A DNA stretch of 64,000 bases from Peterkaempfera podocarpi (GTDB taxonomy: Bacteria > Actinomycetota > Actinomycetes > Streptomycetales > Streptomycetaceae), in NCBI RefSeq assembly GCF_042466665.1, contig NZ_CP162102.1, positions 5,828,001 through 5,892,000 of the forward strand. The letters run 5' to 3'. Positions 9,301 to 16,766 of the stretch are shown here, in pieces. A model generated the notes under the pieces. It searched no databases. It was given only the letters and a program-made list of their open reading frames with translations, and was not told the origin of the DNA. How positions within the stretch are numbered: position 1 is the first letter of the stretch; every line of letters starts with the position of its first letter. A program made the translations under genes and the position numbers.

Positions 9301-9642
9301 GAGTTCTCCGGGTCGGACGGCGACATCGTCAACGCCGCGATCCAGGCGCTGGGCATCGGCCCGGTGGTCGGAGAGCGGACCTGGGGCGGTGTGATCGGCA
9401 TCGACTCCCGCTACTCGCTGGTCGACGGCACCGCGGTCACCCAGCCCAAGTACTCCACCTGGTTCGAGAACTACGGCTGGGGCCTGGAGAACCACGGAGT
9501 CGATCCGGATGTGGAGGTCGTGATGGCGCCGCACCACTGGGCTGCGGGCGAGGACCCGCAGTTGGCGGAGGGCGTGCGCCTCGCCCTGGCCGCGCTCGAC
9601 GAGCGGCCGGCCAAGCGGGCACCGGGCATTCCGGAGCTGTAG
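6352..9642 (+). CDS. Tricorn protease homologue (S41 family)
   Basis: 1,096 residues. Tricorn proteases degrade peptides released by the proteasome; their family layout is a six- and a seven-bladed beta-propeller, then a helical C1 domain, a PDZ domain and a C2 catalytic domain. Here blade-like repeats (PRFSPDGSRIAW, AFSPDSRWLAW) fill the first 540 residues, an acidic spacer sits near residues 545-570, and a PDZ domain lies around 775-870. The catalytic residues visible are the His of GTSHAYV and the nucleophile Ser of FSGSDGD near residue 988, with the NHGVDPDVEV segment near the C-terminus. The start at GTG 6352 fits a leaderless transcript; GTG 6343 is the alternative. It stands alone between converging terminators. 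Confidence 0.92.
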   Translation: MINADSGTTANPVGAYLRHPHLHGELVTFVAEDDVWVAPLGGGRAWRLSADQAPSAHPRFSPDGSRIAWTSTRDGAPEIHVAPVDGGPARRLTHWGSARTALRGWTPEGEPVAVTTGGQSTLRRTWAFAVPLDGGEPRRLPYGPIAGLAFEPDPGGAEEGRVLLLSAGPVGVGKEPAHWKRYRGGTAGKLWTGRTGGRFERVHAGLDTQIDSPMWVGDRIAFLSDHEGVARLFSSLPDGSDLRRHSSGDFYARNATTDGTRIVWHEAGDLWLLDSLDTGEPRRLEITLGSPRTARQPFPLTGGRQLGIPAPDRTGRASAVTVRGTVHWVTHRDGPSRALAAEPGVRARLAEVVPSEGGQTVVWVTDAEGEDALEFAPSAGALGAAPRRVGAGRLGRVLELVAAPDGSRVAVASHDGRVLLVEVESGEIREITRSEDGDIADLAFSPDSRWLAWSHPGPWPLRQLKLADTTDLSVSDATPLRFNDSSPSFTADGRHLAFLSIRNFDPVYDAHVFDLSFPTGCRPYLITLAADTPSPFGPQLHGRPLGGDDESKEAKAADAKGAEDADGDDGEEKPPATRVDLEGLPDRIVPFPVAGGRFGTLRAAKGGVLWTRLPVTGVLGDDLASPDDDDPRPVLERFDLTSRKDEELVDGLDGFAVSGDGSRIAVLDQGRLRVLPADRKVGSGDADDLTVDLSRIRATVDPAAEWLQMYDENGRLARDNFWREDLGGIDWEGVLARYRPLVGRLGSHDDLVDLLWEVQGELGTSHAYVSPPGRPSDTARQQGLLGADLVREGGSWRIVRVLPGESSDPRARSPLSAPGVAVRAGDALVAVDGRPVDPVTGPMPLLAGSAGRPVELTVAPAGGGEHRHVVVVPLGDEEPLRYHDWVAGRRAAVHELSAGRVGYLHVPDMVGAGWAQLHRDLRVEMALEGVIVDLRENRGGHTSQLVVEKLNRRIVSWGRARDVRSAEPYPADAPRGPVVALANEFSGSDGDIVNAAIQALGIGPVVGERTWGGVIGIDSRYSLVDGTAVTQPKYSTWFENYGWGLENHGVDPDVEVVMAPHHWAAGEDPQLAEGVRLALAALDERPAKRAPGIPEL

Positions 9643-9649
9643 CGGCCCC

Positions 9650-9689
9650 GGCCGGGACGGTGCGGTCAGGCCGACGCACCGTCCCGGCC
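9650..9689 (+). terminator. Hairpin terminator after the tricorn gene
   Basis: A perfect 15-bp stem (arms 9650-9664 and 9675-9689) with a 10-nt loop lies 8 bp after the tricorn stop codon. There is no T tract, which is usual for Streptomyces terminators. Confidence 0.75.
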
Positions 9690-9790
9690 GTCGGCCGGCC
9701 CCCACGGCCGCGCGATAGTCTCTCGACGGCGGGCCGGGCCCGCCGAAGCGGTGTGACCACCCCTGCGCGAACCCCTCGGAGGAGAAGCCG

Positions 9791-10156
9791 ATGTCGGACG
9801 GGACCCCGGTGCCGGACTGCCTGTTCTGCAAGATCATCGCCAGGGAGATCCCGGCGGAGGTGGTCCGCGAGACGGAGACCACCCTCGCGTTCCGCGACAT
9901 ACACCCCCAGGCGCCCACGCATGTGCTGGTGGTCCCCAAGGCCCACCACCCCAATGCGGCGGCGCTCGCGGTGGCGGCGCCCGACCAGGCGGCCGCGATC
10001 CTGGCGGAGGCGGGCGAGGTGGCCGCCCAGGAGAAGATCGCAGAGTCGGGCTACCGGCTGATCTTCAACACCGGTGCGGGCGCCGGGCAGACCGTCTTCC
10101 ACGCCCATGTGCACGTCCTCGGCGGCGACGGCAGCCTGCACGGCACCCTGGTCTGA
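9791..10156 (+). CDS. HIT domain protein (HinT-like)
   Basis: 121 residues. HinT proteins are nucleotide-binding phosphoramidases that hydrolyse AMP-lysine and aminoacyl-adenylates. Two cysteines CLFC at 10-13 pair with a later histidine in the usual zinc-binding arrangement, and the histidine triad HAHVH is at 104-108 followed by VLGG. The ATG at 9791 follows a GGAGGAGAAG sequence. The MBL-fold gene rnz starts 14 bp downstream, so the two are probably co-transcribed. This pair precedes phoH and ybeY in many actinobacteria, a setting of RNA-processing genes. Confidence 0.93.
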   Translation: MSDGTPVPDCLFCKIIAREIPAEVVRETETTLAFRDIHPQAPTHVLVVPKAHHPNAAALAVAAPDQAAAILAEAGEVAAQEKIAESGYRLIFNTGAGAGQTVFHAHVHVLGGDGSLHGTLV

Positions 10157-10170
10157 GCGGACCGCCCGTC

Positions 10171-11088
10171 GTGTCCCACCGCGAACTCGTCGTCCTGGGG
10201 ACGGCCAGCCAGGTGCCCACCCGGCACCGCAACCACAACGGCTATCTGCTCCGCTGGGACGGCGAGGGACTGCTCTTCGACCCGGGGGAGGGGACCCAGC
10301 GGCAGATGCTGCACGCCGGTGTCTCCGCCACCGATGTCACCCGGATCTGCGTCACCCACTTCCACGGCGACCACTCCCTCGGCCTGGCCGGGATCATCCA
10401 GCGGCTCAACCTGGACCGGGTGCCGCACCCGGTGGACTGCTACTTCCCCGCCTCCGGCAGCCACTTCTTCGACCGGCTGCGGCATGCCACCGCCTTCCAC
10501 GAGACGGTGGAGCTGCGGCCCCGGCCGGTCTCCTCCGCCGGAGCGCTGGAGGCCCCGGGCGGCCCCTTCCGTCTGGAGGCCGCCGCGCTGTCGCACCCGG
10601 TGGAGTCCTTCGGCTACCGGTTGGTGGAGCCCGACGGGCGGCGGATGCTGCCCGAGCGGCTGGCGGCGTGCGGCATCTCGGGCCCCGATGTCGGGCGGCT
10701 CCAGCGAGAGGGCAGGCTGACGCTGCCGGACGGCCGTACGGTCGGCCTGGACGAGGTCAGCGAGACCCGCCGCGGCCAGCGTTTCGCCTTCGTCATGGAC
10801 ACCAGGGTGTGCGACGGGGTGGCCGCGCTCGCCGAGGGCGCGGACATGCTGGTGATCGAGGCGACCTTCGTCACCGCGGACGCCGGGCTGGCCGAGGACC
10901 ACGGACACCTCACCGCGGCGCAGGCCGCCCGGGCCGCGGCGGAGGGGGGCGTCCGGACCCTGGTCCTCACCCACTTCTCCCAGCGCTACCCCGACCTGGA
11001 CGCCCACCTCGCCGAGGCGCGTGCCCACTTCGACGGTGAGATCGTCGTCGCCGAGGACCTCTCGCGGGTCCCCCTCCCGCCGCGCTGA
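10171..11088 (+). CDS. rnz: Ribonuclease Z (MBL fold)
   Basis: 305 residues. RNase Z cuts tRNA precursors after the discriminator base to create the mature 3' end. The metallo-beta-lactamase metal motif is THFHGDH at residues 62-68. Further ligands appear as the Asp of FVMDTR, and the histidines of DHGHLT and of VLTHFSQRY. The N-terminal GTASQVPTRHRNHNGYLL is the RNase Z signature, distinguishing it from generic MBL hydrolases. The start codon is GTG, 14 bp after the HIT gene. A 273-bp gap with no gene separates it from phoH. Confidence 0.92.
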   Translation: MSHRELVVLGTASQVPTRHRNHNGYLLRWDGEGLLFDPGEGTQRQMLHAGVSATDVTRICVTHFHGDHSLGLAGIIQRLNLDRVPHPVDCYFPASGSHFFDRLRHATAFHETVELRPRPVSSAGALEAPGGPFRLEAAALSHPVESFGYRLVEPDGRRMLPERLAACGISGPDVGRLQREGRLTLPDGRTVGLDEVSETRRGQRFAFVMDTRVCDGVAALAEGADMLVIEATFVTADAGLAEDHGHLTAAQAARAAAEGGVRTLVLTHFSQRYPDLDAHLAEARAHFDGEIVVAEDLSRVPLPPR

Positions 11089-11361
11089 ACCCGGCCGGGG
11101 AGCCCGGCCTCCGCCCGGCGGATGCGCCCGGTGGACCGTGCGCCACCCGGGGCGCCGGCGGGCGGGTGTGTGTGCCGCCCCCGCAGAGCGGGCTTTTCGT
11201 GAGGTTCCCCGTGAAAACCACTGGCGTACAGCTGTCCGATGCCGCAGCATCGAAGTCGCCCCCGACACGGCTGTCGGAGCCTCGGCGTACGCTTGGTGTG
11301 CCAGGCCGGAGAGGCGAACCGGATCTACGGATGGGATGAGGCAGGCCCCAGCGGCCGACCC

Positions 11362-12522
11362 ATGACTGCGACATCTGACAGCGGCACCTCGCACACCCGC
11401 ACCCCCGCTCAGCGCCCCAATGGCGCGCGTCCGGCCGGCGACAGCCAGGCGCTGGACGGCGGCGGCCCGGCACGAGCCCGCATCGTGATCCCCGAGAAGC
11501 ACCCCATGGTGACCGTTCTGGGTTCCGCCGACTCCCTGCTCCGGGTGATCGAGCGCGCATTCCCAGGTGCCGACATCCACGTCCGGGGCAATGAGGTGAC
11601 CGCCGCCGGCGATCCCGCCGAGATCGCTCTGGTGCAGCGCCTGTTCAACGAGATGATGCTGGTGCTGCGCACCGGCCAGCCCCTGACGGAGGACTCCGTG
11701 GAGCGCTCCATCGCCATGCTCAAGAGTGCGGCCGCCGACCCGAGCCACCCCGAGTCGTCGGAGAACCCCTCGCAGGTGCTGACGGCCAACATCCTCTCCA
11801 GCCGGGGCCGCACCATCCGGGCCAAGACCCTCAACCAGAAGCGCTATGTCGACGCCATCGACAGGCACACGGTGGTCTTCGGCATCGGCCCGGCGGGCAC
11901 CGGCAAGACCTATCTGGCGATGGCGAAGGCCGTGCAGGCCCTCCAGGCCAAGGAGGTCAACCGGATCATCCTCACCCGTCCCGCGGTGGAGGCCGGCGAG
12001 CGGCTGGGCTTTCTGCCCGGCACCCTCTACGAGAAGATCGACCCGTATCTGCGGCCGCTCTACGACGCGCTCCACGACATGATGGACCCCGACTCCATCC
12101 CGCGGCTGATGGCCGCCGGGACGATCGAGGTGGCGCCGCTCGCGTACATGCGCGGCCGTACGCTCAACGACGCGTTCATCATCCTGGACGAGGCGCAGAA
12201 CACCAATCCCGAGCAGATGAAGATGTTCCTCACCCGGCTCGGGTTCAACTCCAAGATCGTCATCACCGGTGACGTCACCCAGATCGACCTTCCAGGCGGC
12301 ACCAGGAGCGGTCTCAAGGTGGTCCAGGACATCCTCAGTGATGTGCCGGACATCCACTTCTCCCTTCTGACCAGCACCGATGTGGTCCGCCACAAGCTGG
12401 TCAGCCGGATCGTGGACGCCTATGAGCGCTGGGACGTCGAGAACTCCGACGGGTCCGATGCAGGGGACCCGCCCTCGCGCCGCGCCCGCGCCCCCCGCCA
12501 GCCCCGCCGCAACGACAGCTGA
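11362..12522 (+). CDS. phoH: PhoH family ATPase
   Basis: 386 residues. PhoH proteins are RNA-associated P-loop ATPases, often next to ybeY. The N-terminal part (IVIPEKHPMVTVLG, then LIRVIER-like helix) is the KH-like region. The ATPase core has Walker A GPAGTGKTYLA at about 176-186, the TRPAVEAGERLGFLPG segment, Walker B FIILDEAQN and the motif ITGDVTQIDLP. The last 30 residues are disordered and Arg/Pro-rich. I chose the ATG at 11362; the frame continues upstream without codon-use support. ybeY follows 21 bp downstream and is very likely in the same operon. Confidence 0.93.
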   Translation: MTATSDSGTSHTRTPAQRPNGARPAGDSQALDGGGPARARIVIPEKHPMVTVLGSADSLLRVIERAFPGADIHVRGNEVTAAGDPAEIALVQRLFNEMMLVLRTGQPLTEDSVERSIAMLKSAAADPSHPESSENPSQVLTANILSSRGRTIRAKTLNQKRYVDAIDRHTVVFGIGPAGTGKTYLAMAKAVQALQAKEVNRIILTRPAVEAGERLGFLPGTLYEKIDPYLRPLYDALHDMMDPDSIPRLMAAGTIEVAPLAYMRGRTLNDAFIILDEAQNTNPEQMKMFLTRLGFNSKIVITGDVTQIDLPGGTRSGLKVVQDILSDVPDIHFSLLTSTDVVRHKLVSRIVDAYERWDVENSDGSDAGDPPSRRARAPRQPRRNDS

Positions 12523-12543
12523 GAGCCGAGAGCCCAACCGATC

Positions 12544-13032
12544 ATGTCGATCGACGTCAACAACGAGTCCGGCTGGGAGGTCGACGAGCAGTCCGTGCTC
12601 GACGTCGCCCGCTTCGCCCTGGACCGCATGCGCATCCACCCGCTCTCCGAACTGTCGGTGATCCTGGTGGACACCGATGCCATGGAGCAGCTCCACATCC
12701 AGTGGATGGACGAGCCCGGCCCCACGGATGTCATGTCCTTCCCGATGGACGAGCTGCGCCCGGGCAAGGAGGGCGAGGAGCTGCCGCAGGGCCTGCTCGG
12801 CGACATCGTGCTCTGCCCGGAGGTCGCCCTCAAGCAGGGCAAGGACGGCGGCCACTCCATGGACGACGAGCTGCAACTGCTCACCGTCCACGGGGTGCTG
12901 CACGTCCTCGGTTACGACCACGAGGAGCCGGAGGAGGAGCGCGAGATGTTCGGGCTGCAGAAGCGCATCCTGGACGACTGGCGCGCCGAGCGCGGCCTGC
13001 AGGGCCCCTCCCCGGCCCCGACGACCCGCTGA
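12544..13032 (+). CDS. ybeY: Endoribonuclease YbeY
   Basis: 162 residues. YbeY is a zinc-dependent endoribonuclease acting in 16S rRNA 3'-end maturation and ribosome quality control. The zinc site is HGVLHVLGYDH at residues 116-126 (His116, His120, His126), and the second conserved segment is PTDVMSFPMDE. An acidic loop with LLGDIVLCPEVA is also typical. It lies between phoH and the CNNM-domain gene with short gaps (21 bp and 25 bp), the conserved actinobacterial order, so it is translated from a shared mRNA. Confidence 0.95.
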   Translation: MSIDVNNESGWEVDEQSVLDVARFALDRMRIHPLSELSVILVDTDAMEQLHIQWMDEPGPTDVMSFPMDELRPGKEGEELPQGLLGDIVLCPEVALKQGKDGGHSMDDELQLLTVHGVLHVLGYDHEEPEEEREMFGLQKRILDDWRAERGLQGPSPAPTTR

Positions 13033-13057
13033 GCGGGCGGGGAGCTGACAGACGCAC

Positions 13058-14434
13058 ATGGGCGGCAATACGACGTCGTTCGTCATCGGCGCGGTCCTGC
13101 TGGTGATCGTGGGCTGGCTGGCAGCCTGCGCCGAGGCCGGCATCTCCCGGGTGTCCCGGTTCCGCGCCGAGGAGGCGGTACGCGCCGGCCGCCGGGGCTC
13201 CAACCGGCTGCTGGCCATGGCCACCGACCCCATCCGCTATCTCAATCTGGCGACCCTGATCCGGGTCGGCTCCGAGATGGCGGCGGCGGTGCTGGTGACC
13301 GTGGTCTGCGTCCGGGGCTTCCAGTCCACCTGGGTGGCGGTACTGGTCGCCATCGGGGTGATGGTGCTGGTCTCGTTCGTCATGGTCGGGGTCTCCCCGC
13401 GCACCATCGGCCGCCAGCATCCGCTGAACACCGCCACCGCAGCCTCCGTGGTGCTGCTGCCGCTGGCCCGGGTGCTCGGCCCGATCCCCAAGCTGCTGAT
13501 CCTGCTGGGCAACGCCCTGACCCCGGGCAAGGGCTTCCGCGAGGGGCCGTTCGCCTCCGAGGCGGAGCTGCGCGCCCTGGTGGACCTGGCGGAGAAGGAC
13601 TCCCTGATCGAGGACGAGGAGCGCCGTATGGTGCACTCCGTCTTCGAACTCGGCGACACCATCGTCCGCGAGGTGATGGTGCCGCGCACCGACCTGGTGC
13701 TCATCGAGCGCCACAAGACCGTGCGGCAGGCCCTCACCCTGGCCCTGCGCAGCGGCTTCTCCCGGATCCCGGTGGTCGGTGAGAACGAGGACGACGTCGT
13801 CGGCATCGTCTATCTCAAGGACCTGGTCCGCCGTACCCACATCAACCGCGACGCCGAGTCGGAGCCGGTCTCCTCGGTGCTGCGGCCCGCTGTCTTCGTC
13901 CCGGACTCCAAGCCGGCCGGCGACCTGCTGCGCGAGATGCAGCAGCGGCGCTCGCACGTCGCCATCGTGATCGACGAGTACGGCGGCACCGCGGGCCTGG
14001 TCACCATCGAGGACATCCTGGAGGAGATCGTCGGCGAGATCACCGACGAGTACGACCGGGAGGCCGCTCCGGTGGAGGAGCTGGGCGACGGCAGCTACCG
14101 GGTCACCGCCCGGCTGCCGGTCGACGAACTGGGCGAGCTCTTCGGCCTGGAGCTGGCCGACGAGGACGTGGACACCGTGGGCGGGCTGCTGGCCAAGCAC
14201 CTCGGCCGGGTGCCGATCCCCGGTGCCGCCTGCGAGGTGCCGCTGCCGGAGGACGACGCCCTGCCGATCACCGCCCTGCGGCTGACCGCCGAGTCGTCCG
14301 CAGGCCGTCGGAACCGCATCGACACCGTCCTCGCCGAACCGGTGGCCCGCCACCACGGCCGTCGGGACGAGCCGGGCGCGACGGCGCACGGTGACCCCGC
14401 GACACCAGCGGCGGACGCCTCCCGCACGGAGTGA
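13058..14434 (+). CDS. CNNM/CBS-domain membrane protein (HlyC/CorC type)
   Basis: 458 residues. The family includes magnesium and cobalt efflux proteins; the old name haemolysin is misleading. The N-terminal CNNM region has membrane segments at roughly 4-24, 85-105 and 125-145 with the SRVSRFRAEEAVRAGRRG loop. A CBS pair follows (VMVPRTDLVLIE, then RIPVVGENEDDVVGIVYLKDL), then VIDEYGGTAGLVTIEDILEEIVGEI and a C-terminal CorC domain (RLPVDELGELFG). The last 50 residues are low-complexity and lack family conservation. It sits after ybeY in the conserved operon. The transported ion cannot be read from the sequence. Confidence 0.9.
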   Translation: MGGNTTSFVIGAVLLVIVGWLAACAEAGISRVSRFRAEEAVRAGRRGSNRLLAMATDPIRYLNLATLIRVGSEMAAAVLVTVVCVRGFQSTWVAVLVAIGVMVLVSFVMVGVSPRTIGRQHPLNTATAASVVLLPLARVLGPIPKLLILLGNALTPGKGFREGPFASEAELRALVDLAEKDSLIEDEERRMVHSVFELGDTIVREVMVPRTDLVLIERHKTVRQALTLALRSGFSRIPVVGENEDDVVGIVYLKDLVRRTHINRDAESEPVSSVLRPAVFVPDSKPAGDLLREMQQRRSHVAIVIDEYGGTAGLVTIEDILEEIVGEITDEYDREAAPVEELGDGSYRVTARLPVDELGELFGLELADEDVDTVGGLLAKHLGRVPIPGAACEVPLPEDDALPITALRLTAESSAGRRNRIDTVLAEPVARHHGRRDEPGATAHGDPATPAADASRTE

Positions 14435-14556
14435 CGCCCGCACCACGGAGTGACGCCCGCACGAGGCGGCGCGGCGGGAGCGGGCTGTGATGCCGGCCTC
14501 CCGCCGCGGGTCCCGCGTGCCCTGTGGTGCCCTCCAGCGGTCCGCGGGCTGATCGC

Positions 14557-14570
14557 TATGCTCGGCGACA
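14557..14570 (+). promoter_or_regulatory. -10 element for a leaderless transcript
   Basis: TATGCT at 14557-14562 is followed by 7 nt (CGGCGAC) and the ATG at 14570. No Shine-Dalgarno sequence is present, so the cytidine-deaminase-like gene is probably transcribed from its start codon. Confidence 0.55.
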
Positions 14571-14923
14571 TGAGTGACGCCGCGTCCGAGCTGGACCCCG
14601 AGGACAAGAAGATCATCACCCTGGCCCGCTCGGCCCGGGCCCGCAACGGTGTGCCCGAGGGGGCCGCGGTCCGCGACGAGACCGGGCGCACCTATGTGGC
14701 GGGCACCGTGGCGCTGGAGTCGCTACGGCTCAGCGCGCTGCAGACCGCGGTGGCCATGGCCGTCGCCAGCGGCGCCAAGAGCCTGGAGGCCGCCGCCGTG
14801 GTGACCGCGGCGGAGGCGCCCGCGGAGGCCGATGTGGCCGCCGTACGCGACCTCGGGGGCGCCGGGACCCCGGTGCTGCTGGCGGGCCCGGACGGAGTCC
14901 TGCGCACCACCGCCACCGCGTGA
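14570..14923 (+). CDS. Cytidine deaminase-like protein lacking the zinc site
   Basis: 117 residues with the size and order of helices and strands of a cytidine deaminase (ITLARSARARNGVPEGAAVRDE, then ALESLRLSALQTAVAMAVASGA). In real deaminases the second segment carries a zinc-binding Cys and the catalytic Glu (C-A-E), and a P-C-x-x-C follows. Here those positions read S-A-L-Q and no PCxxC exists; the whole protein has no cysteine. It is therefore a fold relative that cannot deaminate by the known mechanism. It lies just upstream of era in the conserved order. The stop codon overlaps the GTG of the next gene (GTGA). Confidence 0.7.
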   Translation: MSDAASELDPEDKKIITLARSARARNGVPEGAAVRDETGRTYVAGTVALESLRLSALQTAVAMAVASGAKSLEAAAVVTAAEAPAEADVAAVRDLGGAGTPVLLAGPDGVLRTTATA

Positions 14924-15171
14924 CCGTCCGCCGAGGCATATCCGGCGGCCGGGTGGTGCCCGCCTCCCGGGCCTGGCGTCTGCTGTGGTTCCTCTGGGGC
15001 CTGCTGACGGTGGTGCGTGCCGGCACACAGCTGGCCCAGCACGGCCCGCAGTCCTGGTGGGACTGGCTGTATGCCCTCGCCGGGCTGCTGATCTGGACCA
15101 CCCTGCTGATCGACCTGAGGCAGCGCAGAACGGCCCGAAAGGCAGTTGGGCGCACGTTCGACCCCCGTTAG
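14920..15171 (+). CDS. Small membrane protein, unknown function
   Basis: 83 residues starting from a GTG that overlaps the previous stop codon by 4 nt, so translation is coupled. Two hydrophobic segments are visible, WRLLWFLWGLLTVVRAG (about 19-36) and WLYALAGLLIWTTLLIDL (about 49-66), with basic residues at both ends. I do not recognise a family. Its place between the deaminase-like gene and era, and its GC-rich third codon positions, support it being a real gene. Confidence 0.6.
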   Translation: MTVRRGISGGRVVPASRAWRLLWFLWGLLTVVRAGTQLAQHGPQSWWDWLYALAGLLIWTTLLIDLRQRRTARKAVGRTFDPR

Positions 15172-15201
15172 GCTCTTCGCGGAGAGAGGGGGCCGGAGGG
15201 C

Positions 15202-15366
15202 ATGGGGGGTTGTGGGTTCATAGCGGCCGCACTGGTGGTGCTCTGGGGGATGGGCATCTGGTACCAGACCGGTTCGTCCGGCTGGCTGGCCGCCTCGATC
15301 ACCGTCGCCGTCCTCACCGTGGCCAGCGTGATCCACTCGGCGGGCGGCGGGGGCAAGAAGAAGTAG
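15202..15366 (+). CDS. 54-residue membrane protein, unknown function
   Basis: A short frame reading MGGCGFIAAALVVLWGMGIW through a second hydrophobic stretch (WLAASITVAVLTVASVI) and ending in a GGGGKKK tail. Two membrane segments joined by YQTGSSG fill almost the whole protein. The ATG is preceded by GGAGGG and further purine-rich sequence, and codon third positions are almost all G or C. It lies 30 bp after the 83-residue gene and 52 bp before era. I infer a genuine small gene from coding bias, hydropathy pattern and ribosome-binding site; no function can be assigned. Confidence 0.6.
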   Translation: MGGCGFIAAALVVLWGMGIWYQTGSSGWLAASITVAVLTVASVIHSAGGGGKKK

Positions 15367-15405
15367 GCCGCTCGGGGCAGGTACGCCGCACCCTCCCGGG
15401 TCGGG

Positions 15406-15419
15406 GAGAATGGTCCGCA
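15406..15419 (+). promoter_or_regulatory. -10 element for leaderless era transcript
   Basis: GAGAAT at 15406-15411 followed by 7 nt and the ATG at 15419. The same GGGAGAATGG context occurs 7 nt before a start codon at 21066-21078. No Shine-Dalgarno sequence is present. Confidence 0.45.
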
Positions 15420-16359
15420 TGAGCCTCACTCCCCCCTCCGGCGGCGCCCCCTTCCGCTCCGGCTTCGCCTGCTTCGTCGGGCGGCCGAACGCGGGCAAGT
15501 CGACCCGACCAACGCGCTGGTGGGGACGAAGGTCGCCATCACCTCCAACCGCCCGCAGACCACCCGGCACTCCGTGCGGGGCATCGTGCACCGCCCGGAC
15601 GCCCAGCTGGTGCTGGTGGACACCCCGGGGCTGCACAAGCCCCGCACCCTGCTCGGCGAGCGGCTCAACGACGTGGTCCGCACCACCTGGGCCGAGGTCG
15701 ATGTGATCGGCTTCTGCCTGCCGGCCGACCAGAAGCTCGGCCCCGGCGACCGCTACATCGCCAAGGAGCTCTCCGAGGTCAAGCGGACCCCCAAGGTGGC
15801 CATCGTCACCAAGACCGACCTGGTGGACTCCAAGCGCCTGGCCGAGCAGCTGATCGCCATCGACCAGATGGGCCGGGAGCTGGGCATCGAGTGGGCGGAG
15901 ATCGTCCCGGTGTCGGCGGTGGGCGACAAGCAGGTGGGCCTGCTGGCCGACCTGCTGGTGCCGCTGCTCCCCGAGGGCCCGCCGCTCTACCCGGACGGCG
16001 ACCTCACCGACGAGCCGGAGCAGGTGATGGTGGCCGAGCTGATCAGGGAGGCCGCCCTGGAGGGCGTCCGCGACGAGCTGCCGCACTCGCTGGCCGTGGT
16101 GGTGGAGGAGATGCTGCCCCGCGAGGGCCGGCCCGCGGACCGCCCGCTGCTGGACATCCACGCCAATGTCTACATCGAGCGGCAGAGCCAGAAGGCGATC
16201 GTGATCGGCGCCAAGGGCTCCCGTCTCAAGCACGTCGGCACCACCGCCCGCAAGCACATCGAGGCGCTGCTCGGCACGCCGGTCTTCCTCGATCTGCATG
16301 TCAAGGTGGCCAAGGACTGGCAGCGCGACCCCAAGCAGCTGCGCAAGCTCGGGTTCTGA
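15419..16359 (+). CDS. era: GTPase Era (frame interrupted in the P-loop)
   Basis: Era is an essential GTPase that binds 16S rRNA during 30S assembly. The protein begins FRSGFACFVGRPNAGKST (G1), where the frame breaks near 15507. The -1 frame continues TNALVGTKVAITSNRPQTTRHSV (G2), VDTPGLHKP (G3), TKTDLVD (G4) and VSAVGDKQVG (G5). The C-terminal KH domain has NVYIERQSQKAIVIGAKGSRLKHVG. Adding the T expected from the family motif GKSTLTNALVG restores 313 residues. An essential gene broken in its P-loop cannot be real in a living cell unless a second copy exists, so I treat the break as a consensus error. Confidence 0.9.
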
Positions 16360-16393
16360 CAGCACGTCAGTCAATTGCCCCGGGGGACGACCG

Positions 16394-16660
16394 TCAGGCG
16401 CCCTCGCGCAGCACCAGCGAGATCAGCTCCCGCTGGGCGTCGCTGAGGCGGGGGTCCGCGCAGTGGACGGTGCGGCCGTCCACCGTGATCTCGTAGTGGA
16501 AGCCGTCGGGCACGCCGAAGGTGGGGGTCCGCAGCCCGGAGGCCATGGCCTCCCGTGCCAGGGCGTGGACGTGCGGCGCGTCGGTCCGTGCCGAGGTGTC
16601 CACCTCGGCCCGGCGCGCGATCCCGGCGAGGCCGCCGGTGCGGGTCACCCGGATACGCAT
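16394..16660 (-). CDS. Emfourin-type protease inhibitor (protealysin inhibitor family)
   Basis: 88 residues starting MRIRVTRTGGLAGIARRAEVD and ending RLSDAQRELISLVLREGA. I recognise this as the emfourin family, small proteinaceous inhibitors of M4 metalloproteases of the protealysin type. The family landmarks visible are the TRTGG strand, the DGFHYEITVDG hairpin and the terminal L-V helix. There is no signal peptide, consistent with binding its protease in the cytoplasm. It lies 106 bp downstream of the M4 protease gene on the same strand, the standard protease-inhibitor order. Thus it probably blocks that enzyme. Confidence 0.82.
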   Translation of the reverse strand: MRIRVTRTGGLAGIARRAEVDTSARTDAPHVHALAREAMASGLRTPTFGVPDGFHYEITVDGRTVHCADPRLSDAQRELISLVLREGA

Positions 16661-16766
16661 GGTTGCCAGTGTGCTACGCAACGGGTCCGCCTGGCGAGTA
16701 AATCCCGCGACAAAAACGATCTCGGACGGGGCGGGACGCCTGCTGTGCGCCCCGCCCCGGGGCGGT

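Noticed and set aside
6196..9954. 1,252-residue minus-strand frame opposite the tricorn gene
   Set aside because: Antisense frame created by GC-rich third positions; no family similarity.
10051..13233. 1,060-residue minus-strand frame opposite rnz, phoH and ybeY
   Set aside because: Antisense of three well-supported genes.
14450..14569. Upstream extension of the deaminase-like gene to 14450
   Set aside because: The segment overlaps a -10 element and has no similarity to the family; ATG 14570 is better supported.
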